A stretch of DNA of 64,000 bases, taken from Sceloporus undulatus. Its lineage: Eukaryota > Chordata > Lepidosauria > Squamata > Phrynosomatidae. Position numbers and translations under genes: made by a program. This document shows positions 1-12,700 of the stretch, piece by piece. The stretch is from the NCBI RefSeq assembly GCF_019175285.1, contig NC_056524.1:8048945-8112944 (forward strand). The letters are read 5' to 3'. Within the stretch, counting starts at the first letter, position 1, and every line of letters starts with the position of its first letter. The notes below the pieces were generated by a model that was given only the letters and a program-made list of their open reading frames with translations, did not search any database and was not told where the DNA came from.

Positions 1-182
1 CTTTTCCAGGGCATGTCCTTCTGTCCAGGAAGGAATTTCAAAATGTCCTCCATTTTAAGCATGACTAAGAAGCATGAATTTATATATGTATGTGTGTGTA
101 TATATAATGCCCTTCATTTTTTAACGTCCTGCATTTTGTAGTGCCTTGTCCTCCTTTGCAGTTAGGACATCTTCTCACCCTG
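1..182. mobile_element. hAT-like MITE family A, copy 1 (cut by window start)
   Basis: It shares with 3661-4510, 5303-5871 and 54573-54802 the blocks CTGTCCAGGAAGGAAT, CATGACTAAGAAGCATGAAT and TTGTCCTCCTTTG, and the terminal CACCCTG at 176-182. Its left end lies outside the window. See the complete copy at 54573 for ends and target duplication. Confidence 0.6.
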
Positions 183-1186
183 TCCCCATCACCACTCACT
201 TTACATACAGGCAGAGTAGACATGTGTATGCTGGCTCACATTAATCAGCATTCTTTCATATGCAATGTCCAAACCGGGGCCACCATTAAGGATCAAGTTA
301 GATAATTTGGTAGTTTTTGCTTTGCAACAGGGGATGTGGCCACTTTGCTTTGGCCCTACTCACCGCTGGAAAGTAGCCCTTGCAATCATTTCCAAATTGA
401 CATTCAGATAAAAAGAACTCCTGTTATAGACTTATAAATCAATGGTCTTCCACCCTTCCTTGCTTTTTGATAGCAATGCAAAAACTTCTGCAGCTTTTCC
501 TAACTTGTGTCGTCTTCTTCAATAATAACTTTTGCCATCTTGGCCACACGCATCTCAGTTTTCGGGGGGGGGGGCATTATGTATATATTTTAACCTGTTG
601 TATGCCGTTTTGATTGTCTGGCAAAAAGTGGGATAGAAATAAAAAATATTTCTTTATTATTTATGAATATTTTGCAATGTTAGCTGGGGTATATGGAGTT
701 GTACTGCTAAATAGCTGCAAGACACCAAGTTCTGCATCGGGAAAGGCTTCCTTCATATTCTCCTCTGTGGCATCCTAGACATCTTTTCAGAGGTCCTGCT
801 CTGAGGGCCCCACAGGTCACTATGGGATTGGCAGTCCAAAGCAGACTTCCCTCCCTGCCAAAGTATGATAAGATTCTAAGGGAACAAATGTGTCTATCCA
901 TAATCACAAGTAGTAGATATTCCAGCCAAGAGACATAACATTGCAGCCTGTTACATTGAAATGGAAATCATGCACCATTCCAGAAATGTTTGAACTACAA
1001 CTTCTAGCATTCTTCTCCATGATCTGTCCTGACTAGGGCTGCTGGAAGTTGCAATCTAGCACTACCTGGAGGACCACATGATCCCCCACTCTGTGCCAAG
1101 GCATCCAGCAACTGTGATACATGAAAGAATACAAACACCTCTCATGAAACCATTACAAAGCTTAACAGGACCCTTTGCAAAGTTTA
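183..1186. other. Upstream of USP35 coding exons: no gene seen
   Basis: No CpG island, no conserved exon. A diverged hairpin repeat lies near 970-1085 (GAACTACAACTTCTAGCATT), and a G-run near 563-573. This is probably USP35 intron or upstream flank. Confidence 0.4.
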
Positions 1187-1415
1187 GAGAGGCAACATAG
1201 ATGTTTGAGCACTGGACTAGGACTCTGGAGACCAAGGTTTGACCCTTCTCAGCCTTGGAAACTCAACTGGGTGACCTTGGGCAAGTCACACTCTCTCAGC
1301 TTCAGAAGAAAACAAAGGCAAAACTCCTCTGAATAAATCTTGACAGGACACCTCATTATAGGGTTGCCTTAACCTGGAAAGGACTTGAAGGCACACCACC
1401 ACCACAATAACAACT
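1187..1415 (+). mobile_element. tRNA-derived SINE, (ACA)-tailed type
   Basis: It has the family order: tRNA-like head ending in GGTTTGACCC, GGGTGACCTTGGGCAAGTCA, a Leu/Cys-box-like middle, and a tail of GACTTGAAGGCACACC followed by CCA/ACA repeats. The tail resembles the 3' end of the RTE-type LINE at 12690-13242, as expected if that LINE mobilises it. Confidence 0.75.
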
Positions 1416-2083
1416 GACAGAATCCCCTGCATAGTTATGCTGGCTGTATGTTGTCATTCCCCCAAATTATTTTGTTTAGGCCCTGCAAAAGAGAACAAGG
1501 ACCCTTCCCAATATGTTAATAGGTTTGGGTATTGCACCCTTGAAATACTGCAGCATCAAATTATTCCTAACTCAGCAATCATCCCCTGAATTAATTGGGA
1601 GCTGTGCATGTTGCTCAGCAATGTACAGGATCAAGCCCAGATTATCCAGTGGTTTTAATGAGGCAGAGATACAGTGATGCAATATTTGGCTGACATAGAA
1701 GAAGGTGATTTGGAACAGCATGTGAAGGACGGTGAGGTCAAGTATATTTTTCTTTTTGGATTCTATTTATGCTACTACAGGCCTTTGGGGAAATGCAGTG
1801 AAGCAGATGAGAGAGTTTCCTCCTCACCACCTGTACTTTATATGGAAAATTGTATATATAAGCAAGAAACCACTCCAAAGTACTTGATTGCACTCGGCTA
1901 TTTCTTCAAAGAACAGTCAGCTTATAGGTTTAGTTCTGTAAAATGAGCTAGTTCAAACAGGGTTTACTTGCAAAGATGTCAGTGCACAATGCAAAATGGT
2001 GCTCTTCCATGGAACTAAAGGCCTTATCTGCCCATCAGTTTTTTTTATTTATCACTATTTATTGTTATTGTGCTTTTAGGTTG

Positions 2084-2500
2084 GCTCTGACATCACGGTG
2101 GCTCTGTGCACGAGAAATCCCCATCCGCTCATCTTCAGTCAGTCGTGCTCAGTTGTTGCAAACTCAGGGCCATGGCTTTCTTAACTGAATCTATCCACCT
2201 ATAATGTGGTCTTCCTCATTTACTATTGCCTTCCATTTCACCAAGCATTGTTATTTTTCCTAAGGAGTCATGTAGCCTCATATGTGCAAAGTGTAATAGC
2301 CTCAGTTTAACCATTTGGCTTCTAGTGAGAGTTTAGGCATGATTTATTCTCAGGTCCATTTATTTTTGGCTTTCCATGCTATCTGCAGAATTCTTCTTGA
2401 GAACTGTATTTCAAATGAGTTAATTCTTTTCCTGTCAAGCCTCTACGATCTCTACCTTTCGCAACCATATACAGAAGCTTGCTTCTTTATTTTTGTAGCC
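2084..2500 (-). mobile_element. RTE-type LINE fragment, C-terminal ORF region
   Basis: The reverse complement matches the same region as 12690-13242: the segments before AAATGGACCTGAGAATAAAT, the LTRKPNG-like stretch, and ATGGAAGGCAATAGTAAATG. It is diverged and broken, with no open frame. It lies upstream of USP35 exon 1 coding. Confidence 0.5.
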
Positions 2501-2514
2501 TCTGGTACATTACT

Positions 2515-2600
2515 GGTAGTTACTTTTCTGGACTACAATTCCCAGAATCCCCAGCCACTGGCCATGCTAGCTGGGGGAATTCTGAAAGTTGTCTAAAAAG
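2515..2600. mobile_element. Hairpin MITE fragment with ACTACAATTCCCAGAATCC
   Basis: The core GGACTACAATTCCCAGAATC followed by CCAGCCACTGGCCATGCTAGC TGG is a recurring imperfect hairpin repeat. Related pieces lie near 970-1085, 20410-20550, 42160-42250, 53910-54050 and 58340-58440. The core resembles the ZNF143 type motif. Superfamily is not resolved. Confidence 0.45.
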
Positions 2601-3660
2601 GGTTGTACTGTATTTTTCCAAGTTCTGCCCTCTTCACTATGGCATTTTATTGCAGATCCTGCTTGAATATAATACAGTGATATAGTACTGCAAATAAGTT
2701 TTATTTCTTGCCGATGTGTACAGGATTGCACTACTATTAATGGCACAGGAGCCAATGGAGGAAAAAAATAACCAATGCTAATTCTTGCCCTGGTCTTATT
2801 GTTCTGCCCTCCTGGCAGTCTGGTTGAGAAGACTTCAAGTTTCAGATGCACTAAGACATGAATAGGAAGGATAAGGTCAGGGCAGAACGGTGCAGTGAGA
2901 AGAGACCTGTCCTCAACATACTGGGGAGCCTTTGGACACTGTGGGGATTTCTGGATTGCAGCCTGACACATAAGCCTAGTTTCTCGATGCTCATTCACAC
3001 CCGTGAAAGAATAATTTGGTCTTTTGTGCACAGTGTCACCGTCAGCCAAATGAGAGTTCCATTCTGACCTGTTCTAGTGGAAACCCTAGTATTTTCCAGC
3101 AACTTTTGCAACTCCTCTTTTTTGTTATTTAACAGAGTTCCTTGTCTAATTGAATTAGAAAAAGCAACAACTTCATTCCAGTTCAGTTTGGCAGGCTAGA
3201 CTGCAAAATGCTGCATGATGCTGCAGATATATCCTCCTCCTCCTCGTAGGAGTGGCAGCAGAATGCAAAAACAGGAAAGTTCAGACTTCACTGTGTAGAA
3301 ACTGGAAAAGGCATAGGTTGGAAACATTACTTTGGGAGAATACAACTCCCATGGTAACTTCTATGCAGCTTTGGATCCTAGTTGTAGCACAGAGGTGATC
3401 TGTGAAAAGCAAGGGGGCTGCAAGAGGCCCCTAAGAGACCTTGTAGGGCTGTACCTGCTTCCCTCTTTAAAAAAAGACCCCAAATATCTCTAGGGAGTAT
3501 GGGGGCATTTCCACTATGTCTTGGGTTTTAAAAGAGGACTCTCCTGGCCTAAATTGTCCGGGGACGATGACGACATAAAATGTGGTGGAAATATACTGCA
3601 CATCCCCTAGCGGACATTTTGGAGCATTTGGGGTAAAACAATTTGTTTTTGACCCATAGG

Positions 3661-4510
3661 CAGAGTAGCCAATGCCCTCCTTTTCTAGGACATACCTCTA
3701 CATTTCAACCTTCTGTCCAGGAGGAATTACAAAATGTCCTCCATTCTGAGCATGACTAAGAAGCTTATTAACAGTGCATTTGCTGTTCCCCTTTGAGAAA
3801 TGTCTACTTAGGGCAGTGGTTCCCAACCTGTGGATCGGGACCCCTTTAGGGGTCGAATGACCCTTTCATGGGGGTCGCCTAAGACCATTGGAAAACACCT
3901 ATTTAATTACAGTTATGAAGTAGCAACAAAAATAATTTCATGGGTTTGGGTCACCACAACATGAGGAACTGTATTAAAGGGACGCAGCATTAGGAAGGTT
4001 GGCAACCACTGACTTAGAGGATAAGATGAATCCTTCTAAAGGTCTTTTTTTCCTAAGAGCAGCAGAAGACAAGAGTTGCCCAGAGCTCAAGGTGCATTTG
4101 TAACTTGGTGCAGCAAACATGTTAGGCAATGGATTGCTTGAGTACCAATGCAAATGTTGAAAGAGTTTCCCCCCTTAATTTCAGCACAATGGACAAATGA
4201 ACGGAATAATTTAAATGTTGATTCAGCCATGGGTTTGTTGTTAGTAAAATACAGTTTTAAGCCTTGGTCTTGCTCAGAGTTCTATAAGTGTATTGTAAGC
4301 CAACAAGGCATTAATACTGAAGATGAAAAATATGGTTGAGTCCCTAACAAAATGCAGTATATGTAGTAGCTGTAAATAAACCATATTAAATGAATTTATA
4401 TTTATAATAGTGTTTTAGCTTTTATTTTGCAATGACCTGCATTTATCTTCAATGTCCTACATTTTGAGGTGCATTGTCCTCCTTTGTGATTGTGACATCC
4501 GGACACCCTG
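3661..4510. mobile_element. hAT-like MITE family A, copy 2, split by a ~610-bp insertion
   Basis: Left half 3661-3774 and right half about 4384-4510 together match the uninterrupted copy at 54573-54802. The break falls in the ACTAAGAAGC / AATTTATATTT region. The inserted 3775-4383 is itself host to the SPIN element at 3814-4011. Right terminus CACCCTG ends at 4510. Confidence 0.6.
3814..4011. mobile_element. SPIN-type non-autonomous hAT transposon with 8-bp target duplication
   Basis: Ends are CAGTGGTTCCCAACCTGTGG and GGAAGGTTGGCAACCACTG. Internal landmarks are GGGTCGAATGACCC, GGGTCGCCTAAGACCAT, GAAGTAGCAAC and TCACCACAACATGAGGAACT, all diagnostic of the SPACE INVADERS (SPIN) family known to have moved horizontally among tetrapods, including squamates. 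Flanks ACTTAGGG (3806-3813) and ACTTAGAG (4012-4019) agree at 7 of 8 bases. At 198 bp it has no transposase. Confidence 0.85.
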
Positions 4511-5047
4511 CTCAGGGGGGCACAGGGCCTCCAAATGTACTCTGGGAAGGCCTAAATGTACATGTACGTGCCGCCATGTAGTAGGGCCCCAATAATAGCT
4601 CTAATGGATCCCATCGAAGTATCCACCTTGAATCCCATTTGGGAGAAAGGCAGGATATAAATCCTATAAATAATTAAGTTGGACTGATGTCATCTCTGTA
4701 GTGTTTTTGGATTAGGGTTGCCAAATCAGGGCTATCCCAGGCCCTAATATTTCAGGGCCAAAATCTGAGACTTAGGGACTTCTGATATCACAAAACATTG
4801 GCCCTAGTGATGTCAAAAGGGTGGCATCACAAGGAATGGCTGCTGGTGATGTCATTAAACAGGATACAATAAGCATCAGCTAACTTTGCTCAGAGTTTGC
4901 CATTCAAATAAAAAACCCATATAATAAATGAGAAAAATAGATATGCAGAGACATTTGAAGACAGTTCTTTTACTCTGCGATTCCTCCACCTTGCCTATGG
5001 ACCAGAGAAGAGGAGCCAGGTTCTGAACTCTGGGAAATGTAATGATG

Positions 5048-5267
5048 GGTGCATCTATACTGTAGAAATAATGCAGTTTGACACCACTTCCATTGCCACG
5101 GCTCCTTCCCACAGAATCCTGGGATTTGTAGTTTTGGGAGGCACCAGCACTCTTTGGCCAATAAGGCTAAATAAAGCCCTTGTAAAACTACAGATTCTAT
5201 GGGATGGAGCTACAGCAGTTCAAGTGCAGTTCAAATAACTGCATTATTTCTACAGTGTAGATGCACC
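5048..5267. mobile_element. Palindromic MITE (family M1)
   Basis: The element begins GGTGCATCTATACTGTAG and ends CTACAGTGTAGATGCACC. The two halves are near reverse complements over ~220 bp, with GGGATTTGTAGTTTT inside. Many copies occur across the window. No transposase is present; superfamily not assigned. Confidence 0.75.
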
Positions 5268-5302
5268 CTAAGTGTTGCAGGAGGAGATGCTGTAGCTAAG
5301 AC

Positions 5303-5871
5303 CAGGGTGAACTGGCACCCTTCTTTACCAAGATATGTCCTACATTTCAGCTTCCTATCTAGGAGGAATTCCAAAATGTCCTCCATTTTGAGTATGACTA
5401 AGAGCCATAACAGATGGCTCTAAAGGGGTGGCTTCATGCCGCCCCTTTGAGCGCCAGATTGGGGCCATGGCAACCACACGCAGCAGCCCAGATCGAGCTA
5501 TTTCTTGGCTCAAAAAGAGGTGGCAAAATGCTGCTCCTTTTTGAGTTGGCAAAGGGCACCCTTTCCGCCAATGCTGTGGCTTTGTGGTGCTTGGTTGGCG
5601 TCTAAACGGCATGCCTCTGGAGCGCCATTCAGTCAACCCACATGTGAGCAGGTAGGTGGCTTCCGGGCAGTGTTGGGACATGCGTCATGCATACGCCATG
5701 CCCCCATGCCACTCGCAAGGCGTCTCTTAGTGCCAGTCTGTACTGACCCTAAAATGCATGAATTAATATTTATGTTAGTGTTTTTAGCTTTTATTTTGTA
5801 ATGTCCTACTTTTTTCTTGAATGTTTTGCAGTATCTTGCCCTCCTTTGTAGTTGGGACATCTGGTTCCGTG
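5303..5871. mobile_element. hAT-like MITE family A, copy 3, with GC-rich insertion
   Basis: CAGGGTGAACTGGCACC starts the left half and TTCCGTG ends the right half. The flanks GCTAAGAC (5295-5302) and GGTAAGAC (5872-5879) agree at 7 of 8 bases. The family sequence is interrupted from about 5404 to 5750 by a GC-rich block of unknown type starting CCATAACAGATGG. Confidence 0.65.
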
Positions 5872-6083
5872 GGTAAGACCAACAACCAGGAAATGACACA
5901 AATACATGCAATGCCCAAACAGGAAGACATTAAAAGTAGTAAGAACTGAATATAGGCATGCTTAGTTTGCTACCTATAACAGCAATAATGTGTAAGGCTA
6001 ACCTTGAAAGTTGATGGGGAAATGGCTAGTGAACTGAACTTCTTCCTTTTTTCATCCACTTCCAGCACCCTCAAAAGGTCAAG

Positions 6084-6765
6084 ATGGACAAAATCCTTGA
6101 AGCCATCATGATGTCGTCTTACCCCGACCACATGAAACAAGGTTTAGTGCGGCGTGTCATCGAGGCTTCAAAACAGTCCATGGACAGTGAACAATGTTGG
6201 GTGATGCTTGAGCTCTCTACTAAACTCTTCCTCGTAGGCGATACCAAGTTCAAGAGGTCAGTCGGCAAAGATGTTCTGGAAGTTTATGGCCTTTACCACC
6301 GGGAAGTCTTTGAGGAGTTCTTCAATGTCCGTTTCCTCTTAAGCCTCCTCCAGGAGGGCTATGGACCTCTTGGCAAAACAAGCCTCTATGTGTTTGATTA
6401 TATCCACCTTGGGTTGGCCTTTGTTTTGGATAGCCCATCAGCTAATGATATTTTCAGCTTGCTGAGAACCGAAGTTCTCCGAAAGGTCTGCGAGAGGCCG
6501 GGCCTCAAGCAGTGTGTGAAAATCAGCAAACTCTTAATTCAGTATCCTCAGTGTATTCCCACAGGCAAACGGCAAGCTCTTTTCTGCCAGCAGCTCATCC
6601 GATGCATTGGGCAATTCCGAACCACATCGGGAAGAGAAGAGGCCATTGTGGACTTCCTAGACCATGTGATCAAAGTTGGCCTTTTGCTGCAGAAAATATG
6701 GAAGACACAGGTGTCCTCAATTCTCCCCTCCTTGAAAGAACTCTTCGCAATCATTTCATCATCTG
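6084..6765 (+). CDS. USP35: USP35 coding exon 1 (aa 1-227 plus one base)
   Basis: An acceptor after a T-rich tract ends at 6064-6065, so 6066-6083 is the last bit of 5' UTR. The ATG at 6084 has A at -3 and G at +4, a strong start context, and begins MDKILEA as in human USP35. The exon ends in codon phase 1 before a GTAAGG donor at 6766. It encodes the first half of the N-terminal helical repeat region. If the donor were not used, translation would run on to a stop at about 6836. Confidence 0.95.
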
Positions 6766-9700
6766 GTAAGGTGAAATGCAATTTTACTACTGTTGCTAGC
6801 AAAAATTTCCATAATCATGATAGGTCTTGTACGTAATGTATATACTCATGTATAAGTCTACAAAAGTCGGTTAAAAAATTGACCCCAAAAACCTGAGTCG
6901 ACTTATCTTCAGTACTGTATTTTAACGCGCATATATATATATATATATGGTGAAAGGCAAGAGTTTAATCTGCCCCGGATGCACTGACCTCCTTCTACTG
7001 TCTCAGCCATCCAGCCTTTAGTATGTGCACAAATAGTTATGCCTGTTGGTATTTTGTAAATTCTTTTGCATTGTTTTCCTTTATTTCGTCCTTTACATCC
7101 TTAATTACACGGGCCTAAATTTTACACTCGACTTATCCACAGGCCATATCAAAATCCATAATTTTGGCCCCCAAACATGCCCACGACTTATATATGAGGT
7201 CGACTTATAGTCGAGTATGTACAGTATGTTTGAGAGGGTGCTATAACTATGAGGGGTTATTGGTGAGTTGTTGTTGTGTGCTTTCAAGTCATTTCTGACT
7301 TGTGGTGACCCTAAGACAAACTTATCATGGGGTTCTCCTGGCAAGATGTGTTCAGAGAAGGTTTGCTATTGCCTTTCCCTGAGGCTGAGAGCATATGACT
7401 TCTTCAAGGTCACCCAGTGGTTTTCAATGAGGAAACGAACCCTGTTCTCCATAATCATAGTCCAACACTCAAACCACTATGGCACGCTGGCTCTCTTTGG
7501 TGTATATAGCCTGTACATTTGTGCTCTCTCTTTCTATGAAGATTGTAGTGTAATAACATCAGAAACCCACAAAAGAGGAACACCTATATTCTGCTAACCA
7601 AAATGCACAAAATATATGATGCAAGCTGTTGAAGAACCACTGACTTTTTCATCAGGCAAAGCTGTTAAGCGTCATACAGGAGAAAGAAAAATATGACACT
7701 GTTAGGCCTACATTTAGTGAAGATGTTGATGTTGTTATCAGTTAAGATGGTATGGAGGCAGAGGCCATTCAGAATAAAGCATCCTTTGCTGTATAGGCAA
7801 CACAGCTATTGTGAAGTTGAAGGCTTTCACGGCTGGCATCTATGGTTTTTTTGTGGGTTTTTTGGGCTATGCGGCCATATTCTAGAAGATTTTCTTCCTG
7901 AAGTTTTGCCAGCATCTGTGGCTGGCATCTTCAGAGAATGCTTTGCCTGGAAAAAGTTCGGTGTATATATACTGTGTGAGCCTGGTAATGCAGGAGTGAT
8001 TTGCATGTGTATTGTTCTGTGATGATGGCCGGCCTCAGACTGGGAGGCTAATGCAAAAAAAGGATTACCAAAGGATTACCTTTTACCATACAGCAAAGGA
8101 GTCACAGTCAGAATAGGCAAAGTGGTGAGGAAGCATAACCTGCAAATGGTTTACAAACCAACAAAGAAAATCCAGAAAATGCTGTGCTCAGCCAAGGACC
8201 AGAGAGACCCTCTCACAGCCGCAGGAGTTTACCGCATACCATGCAGCTGCAGACAAGTCTGCATAGGGACCACCAAATGCAGTGTGCAAACCAGAATCAA
8301 GGAACACGAGAGACACTGCAGACTGGGCCAGCCAGAAAAATCAACAGTAGCAGAACATGCCACAAACCATCCTAGGCATAAAATACTGTTTGAAAACACT
8401 GAAATTCTGGACCATGCCAACCACTACCATGTCAGGATGCACAGGGAAGCCATTGAGATCCACAAACAACTGGATAATTTCAACCGGGAAGAAGAAACCC
8501 TTAAAGTGAACAAAATTTGGCTACCAGTCCTGAAGAATAGCAAAATAAGGACTCAGCAAATGCAAATGGGAAACCATTCAGAGTCAGGGGCTTTCCCAGC
8601 AGATAACTGATCACCAATTAGCAGACATTAATCCTCTTTTGCATTAGTCTCCCAGGCTGAGGCCAGCCATCAGCACAGAACAATACACATGCAAATCACT
8701 CCTACATTTCCAGGCTCACACAGTATATATACACCCAATTTTTCCAGGCAAAGCATTCTCTGGAGATGCCAGCCACAGATGCTGGCGAAACGTCAGCAAG
8801 AAACTTTTCTGGAACATGGCCACATAGCCCGAAAAACCCACAAAAAACCAACACAGCTATTCCTGGATATGAATAGCCATATGCAATAGGAAAGGTATTG
8901 TTTGCTGAAGTTGCTAGTATTAAATTATTATTAAAATATTTCTGTCCTACCCTATATCAAAAGATCCCAGGGTGGTGTACAAATGATACCAATACACATA
9001 TTTTGTTGTTGCTGCTGTTGTGTGCCATCAAGTCATTTCTGACTTATGGTGACCTTAAGGTGAACCAATCACAGGGTTTTCTTAGCAGAATTCAGAGGGT
9101 GTTTTGCTCTTGCCGTCCTTTGAGGCTGAGAGAGCATGACTTGCCCAAGGTCACCTAGCAAGTTTCCATGGCTGCCCAGGGATTCGAATTGTAGTCTCAC
9201 AGTGTCTTAATCCAGCACTCAAACCACTACGACACGCTGGCTCTCACAAACAGATTAAAATAATGTAAATAACATATATATAGACTAAAAACATATTAAA
9301 CACAATTAACAAGTTAAAACAGGTTTAAAAGCCTAAAACAGTGAAAAGCTATCTGCATTAGATTTATGAGATAAATCAGTGAGGTCCAAAGGCTGTTCAG
9401 CAGACATGCCTTTACTTGGCACCTATGTGAAACCAGTGTTTGTGCTGATAAGGCCTCTTGGAGAAGGTATTCCACAATTTGGGTACCATGGCTGAGAAGA
9501 ACCTCTGCTAGACAGCATGGTGTAGTGGTTTGAATGTTGGACTATGAATCTGGAGACCAGGGTTCGATTCCCACTGCAGCCACAAAACCCACTGGGTGAC
9601 ATAGGGCACTTCACACTTTCTCAGCCTCAGGGGAAGGCAGTGGCAAACCGCCTCTGTACAAATCTTGCCAAGAAAACCCCATGAATTATATCTTGGGGTC

Positions 9701-12700
9701 AAAATAAAAAATGACTTGGAGACACACAACACACACACACAAATGTTCTCACACAGTGCACTGACCTCACTGCCCAAAGTGTACACCCTTAATGCTCCCT
9801 TGGTGTAAAGATAAAGTTTCAGATGTCTAGGTTTCACAGTCTTGAGGCCATGGTGGAGATAAGCATGTACAGACATATTTTCTCTTTTATTACTGGAGAT
9901 TAATTTATTCTGGCCTTCTTTCCCTCTTCCCTTTCTCTGGTGTCTTCTGTTTATGTGCTTTTGATCAATTAATTCCTTTCTTTATGATCCTGCACAGGTG
10001 GAAAGGTGGGTTAAAATATTTCCTTAAGTTAATAAAATAATGAAACCACACAATACAAAATCTTACTTGCTGGTTCTAATATGGACTCTACATGGGACTA
10101 CCCTTGTGCTTTGTTCAGAAACTTCAATTAGTGCAGAACATGGCAGCCAGGTTGGTTTCTGGTAAAGCCAGAAGTGATCACATAACACCTATTTTAAAAT
10201 CACTTTACTGGCAGCCCATTAGTTTTCGGGTGCAGTACAAGGTGTCGGTTATGACCTTTAAAGCCCTAAATGGCTTGGGTCCAACCTATCTTCAGGACTG
10301 CCTCCTTCCGTATAATCCACCCTGTGCACTCAGGTCCTCTGGGAGGAATTTATTGCAGCCTATGAAAACTAGAGGCCCCAGAGGCCTCTAGTTTTCAGCA
10401 ACCGCTCCCAGATTACGGAATGACCTGCCGGAGGAGAACCATCACATTACCACCTTAAACAGCTTTGAAAAAGCTGTTAAGATGGATCTCTTCCGGCAGG
10501 CCTTTCCCAAATAGATGACTGACCACAGGAAATCAGAACCCGTTATCCCTCTGAATTTGCTAGCCACTGTTTAATTTGTTTATTTTAAGTTATGTTTTAA
10601 ACTGTGAGTTGTTTAATTGTTATTTTAGGGGGGTGGGATATTGGGATATGGGATTGTGCTGTTTTAAAGCTTGTAAGCCACACCAGTTGTCTCAGACAGA
10701 GGGGTAGGATATAAATAAATAAAAAATTATTGTTATTTTTATTGTTTTCCGCCTGCTTGTGCCTAAATGGTCTTACAGAAGATCAAGATCCACCATCTAT
10801 TGCCTTAGCCAGTGTGGTCCAGTATGTTCCCCTGGAACTCATGGATGGGATCCTAAGAAACCTCACCAATGATGACAGCATAACAGATGTTCAGATGATG
10901 ATGGCAATTGGCAGGTAAGAGATAACCACTAAGAATATGGAGTGGTGAGAACTTTGATTGTATTTTTTTAAAAAGGAACATTCCAAAATTCACAACTTCC
11001 TTTATAAATTACAGTATATACCATGTATAAGTCTAGAAATTTTAGTCAAAACATTGACTTCAAAAATCTGAGTCAGCTTATCCATGAGCCAATATAAGTA
11101 CTGTAATTTAACTCTTATGAAAAAGGAATTATCCCCTAGTGGAAGGCAAGAGTATAATCTGATCCCCCTCTACTCTCTNNNNNNNNNNCATCCATCCATC
11201 CATCCATCCATCCATCCATCCATCCATCCATCCATCCATCCATCCATCCATCCTTTAGGGTGAGCTCAAATATTTACACCTGCTGGAATTCTGTAAGTTC
11301 TTTGGCATCATTTTCCTTTGCTTCATCCTTCAGATTCTTTGTTACCTACCTCTAGGTTTTACCCTCAACTTATCCACAGGTCATATTAAAATCCATAAAT
11401 TGGACCCAAAACCTGCCCTGGACTTATACATGAGGTCAACTTATAGTCGAGTATAGATGGTAAACAGGGAGAGTTTGCGGTTTTTAAAAGATTGACTGCT
11501 ATGGGAACAAAACTGTCAGATTCCTTTATCAAAGCTGTAAGTGCTTGTGGAACGTCCAGTTATGAATCTCTGTGTCCTCCACTAGTTTTGTTGTGCTGAG
11601 TTAGGGTTGCCACCTCTTCAGCCTCAGATCCTCCATATCTTTTAACAGCTGCATGTTAGGCGTATATAACATAACCCGTTCTCCATGCTAGGAATTTATT
11701 TATTTATTTAGCCACAAATGCTCTCAGAGTGGTTTACAGATTGCTAATTTGACAGTTCCCTACCCTCAGTTTCACATTCTAAAAAAGTCATGACACAGAA
11801 GGAGAAGGGAATGGCAGTGGGAAATGGGATCGAGTCCAACAGATACTGCTGGTTCTTCTCTCCCTCCGAGTCCAGGGTGGAACCCCCCCCACTCCCAAAG
11901 TGCATCAAGTGTATTTAGGACATGTGAGAACACCCAGAATTCAACACAGATTCATCCTAGATTAGTGTGAATGGGGCCCTGGTTTTCATCTGTAAAATGT
12001 TGGAGAACATGTGATCTATAGTTTGGTGCTGTTTCTCCTAATGTTGAGATGGAATCTCTTTTCCTGCAGCTTGCATCCATTGTTCTGGGTCATGTTCTCT
12101 GGAGCAGCAGAAAACAAGTTAGCTCCCTCCTCAATATGACATCCCCTTAAGTATTTAAACAGGGCTATCATATCACCTCTTAAACTATCATCCAGGATGG
12201 AACATTCTCTTCCTCCAAACCCCATTTCTGCAAACGTTCAGGTCTTTGTTTTCCTGTGTCCAATGCCTAAATATACCCTCAAGGCACCAGATCCTGTATG
12301 CTCTTGGAAGCTAAGCATGGTTAGCCCTGGTGGGTACATGGATGGGAAACCTTTAATAAATACTCAAGTGCTGTAGGCTATATTTCAGAGGAAGGAACTG
12401 GTAAAACTACCTCTGAATATTCCTTGCCTAAGAAAACTCTATGAAAAATGCATGGGGTTGCCATAAATCAACGGGTGACCTGAAGGTGCACACACACACT
12501 TCAGATAAAAGGTTTTGTTGTTGTTAAGGGAAAGCACAGATATGTACCTTTCCAAACTTGCTTCTTTGGATCCTTTTTCTTCTTTGTCCTGGGGAACTAA
12601 TGGTAGGAGCTATTAACTGGCAGCAGTGCTTCTATTAAGAGGCCACAAGTTTCTATAAATAGCTCTTGGAAGAGCAATTGCTTCTTTTAAACCCTTTGTA

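Larger units (their letters stand above)
8925..9870 (-). mobile_element. LINE 3' end, interrupted by two SINEs
   Basis: A reverse-oriented 3' region starts with the ATTTCTGTCCTACCCTATAT tail, typical of L2/CR1-like ends. It continues at 9245-9508 and 9743-9870 after SINE insertions at 9003-9244 (minus) and 9509-9742 (plus). No coding frame was recognised, so clade assignment is uncertain. Confidence 0.5.
11010..11462. mobile_element. TA-flanked MITE family T1, copy 2 (contains assembly gap)
   Basis: Left end TACAGTATATACCATGTATA and right end CAACTTATAGTCGAGTATAG match copy 1 at 6834. The middle holds ten Ns (11179-11188) and a (CATC)n array where copy 1 has CCATCCAGCC, so the array grew out of the element. 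Confidence 0.65.

Noticed and set aside
9509-9742. A tRNA gene
   Set aside because: The tRNA-like head is fused to a SINE body and tail; no cloverleaf with intact arms.
11189-11253. CATC array as a CRISPR-like repeat
   Set aside because: It is a plain 4-bp microsatellite without spacers, in a vertebrate genome.
12265-12379. A functional 5S rRNA gene
   Set aside because: It has many changes and deletions relative to 5S and is fused to a SINE tail.
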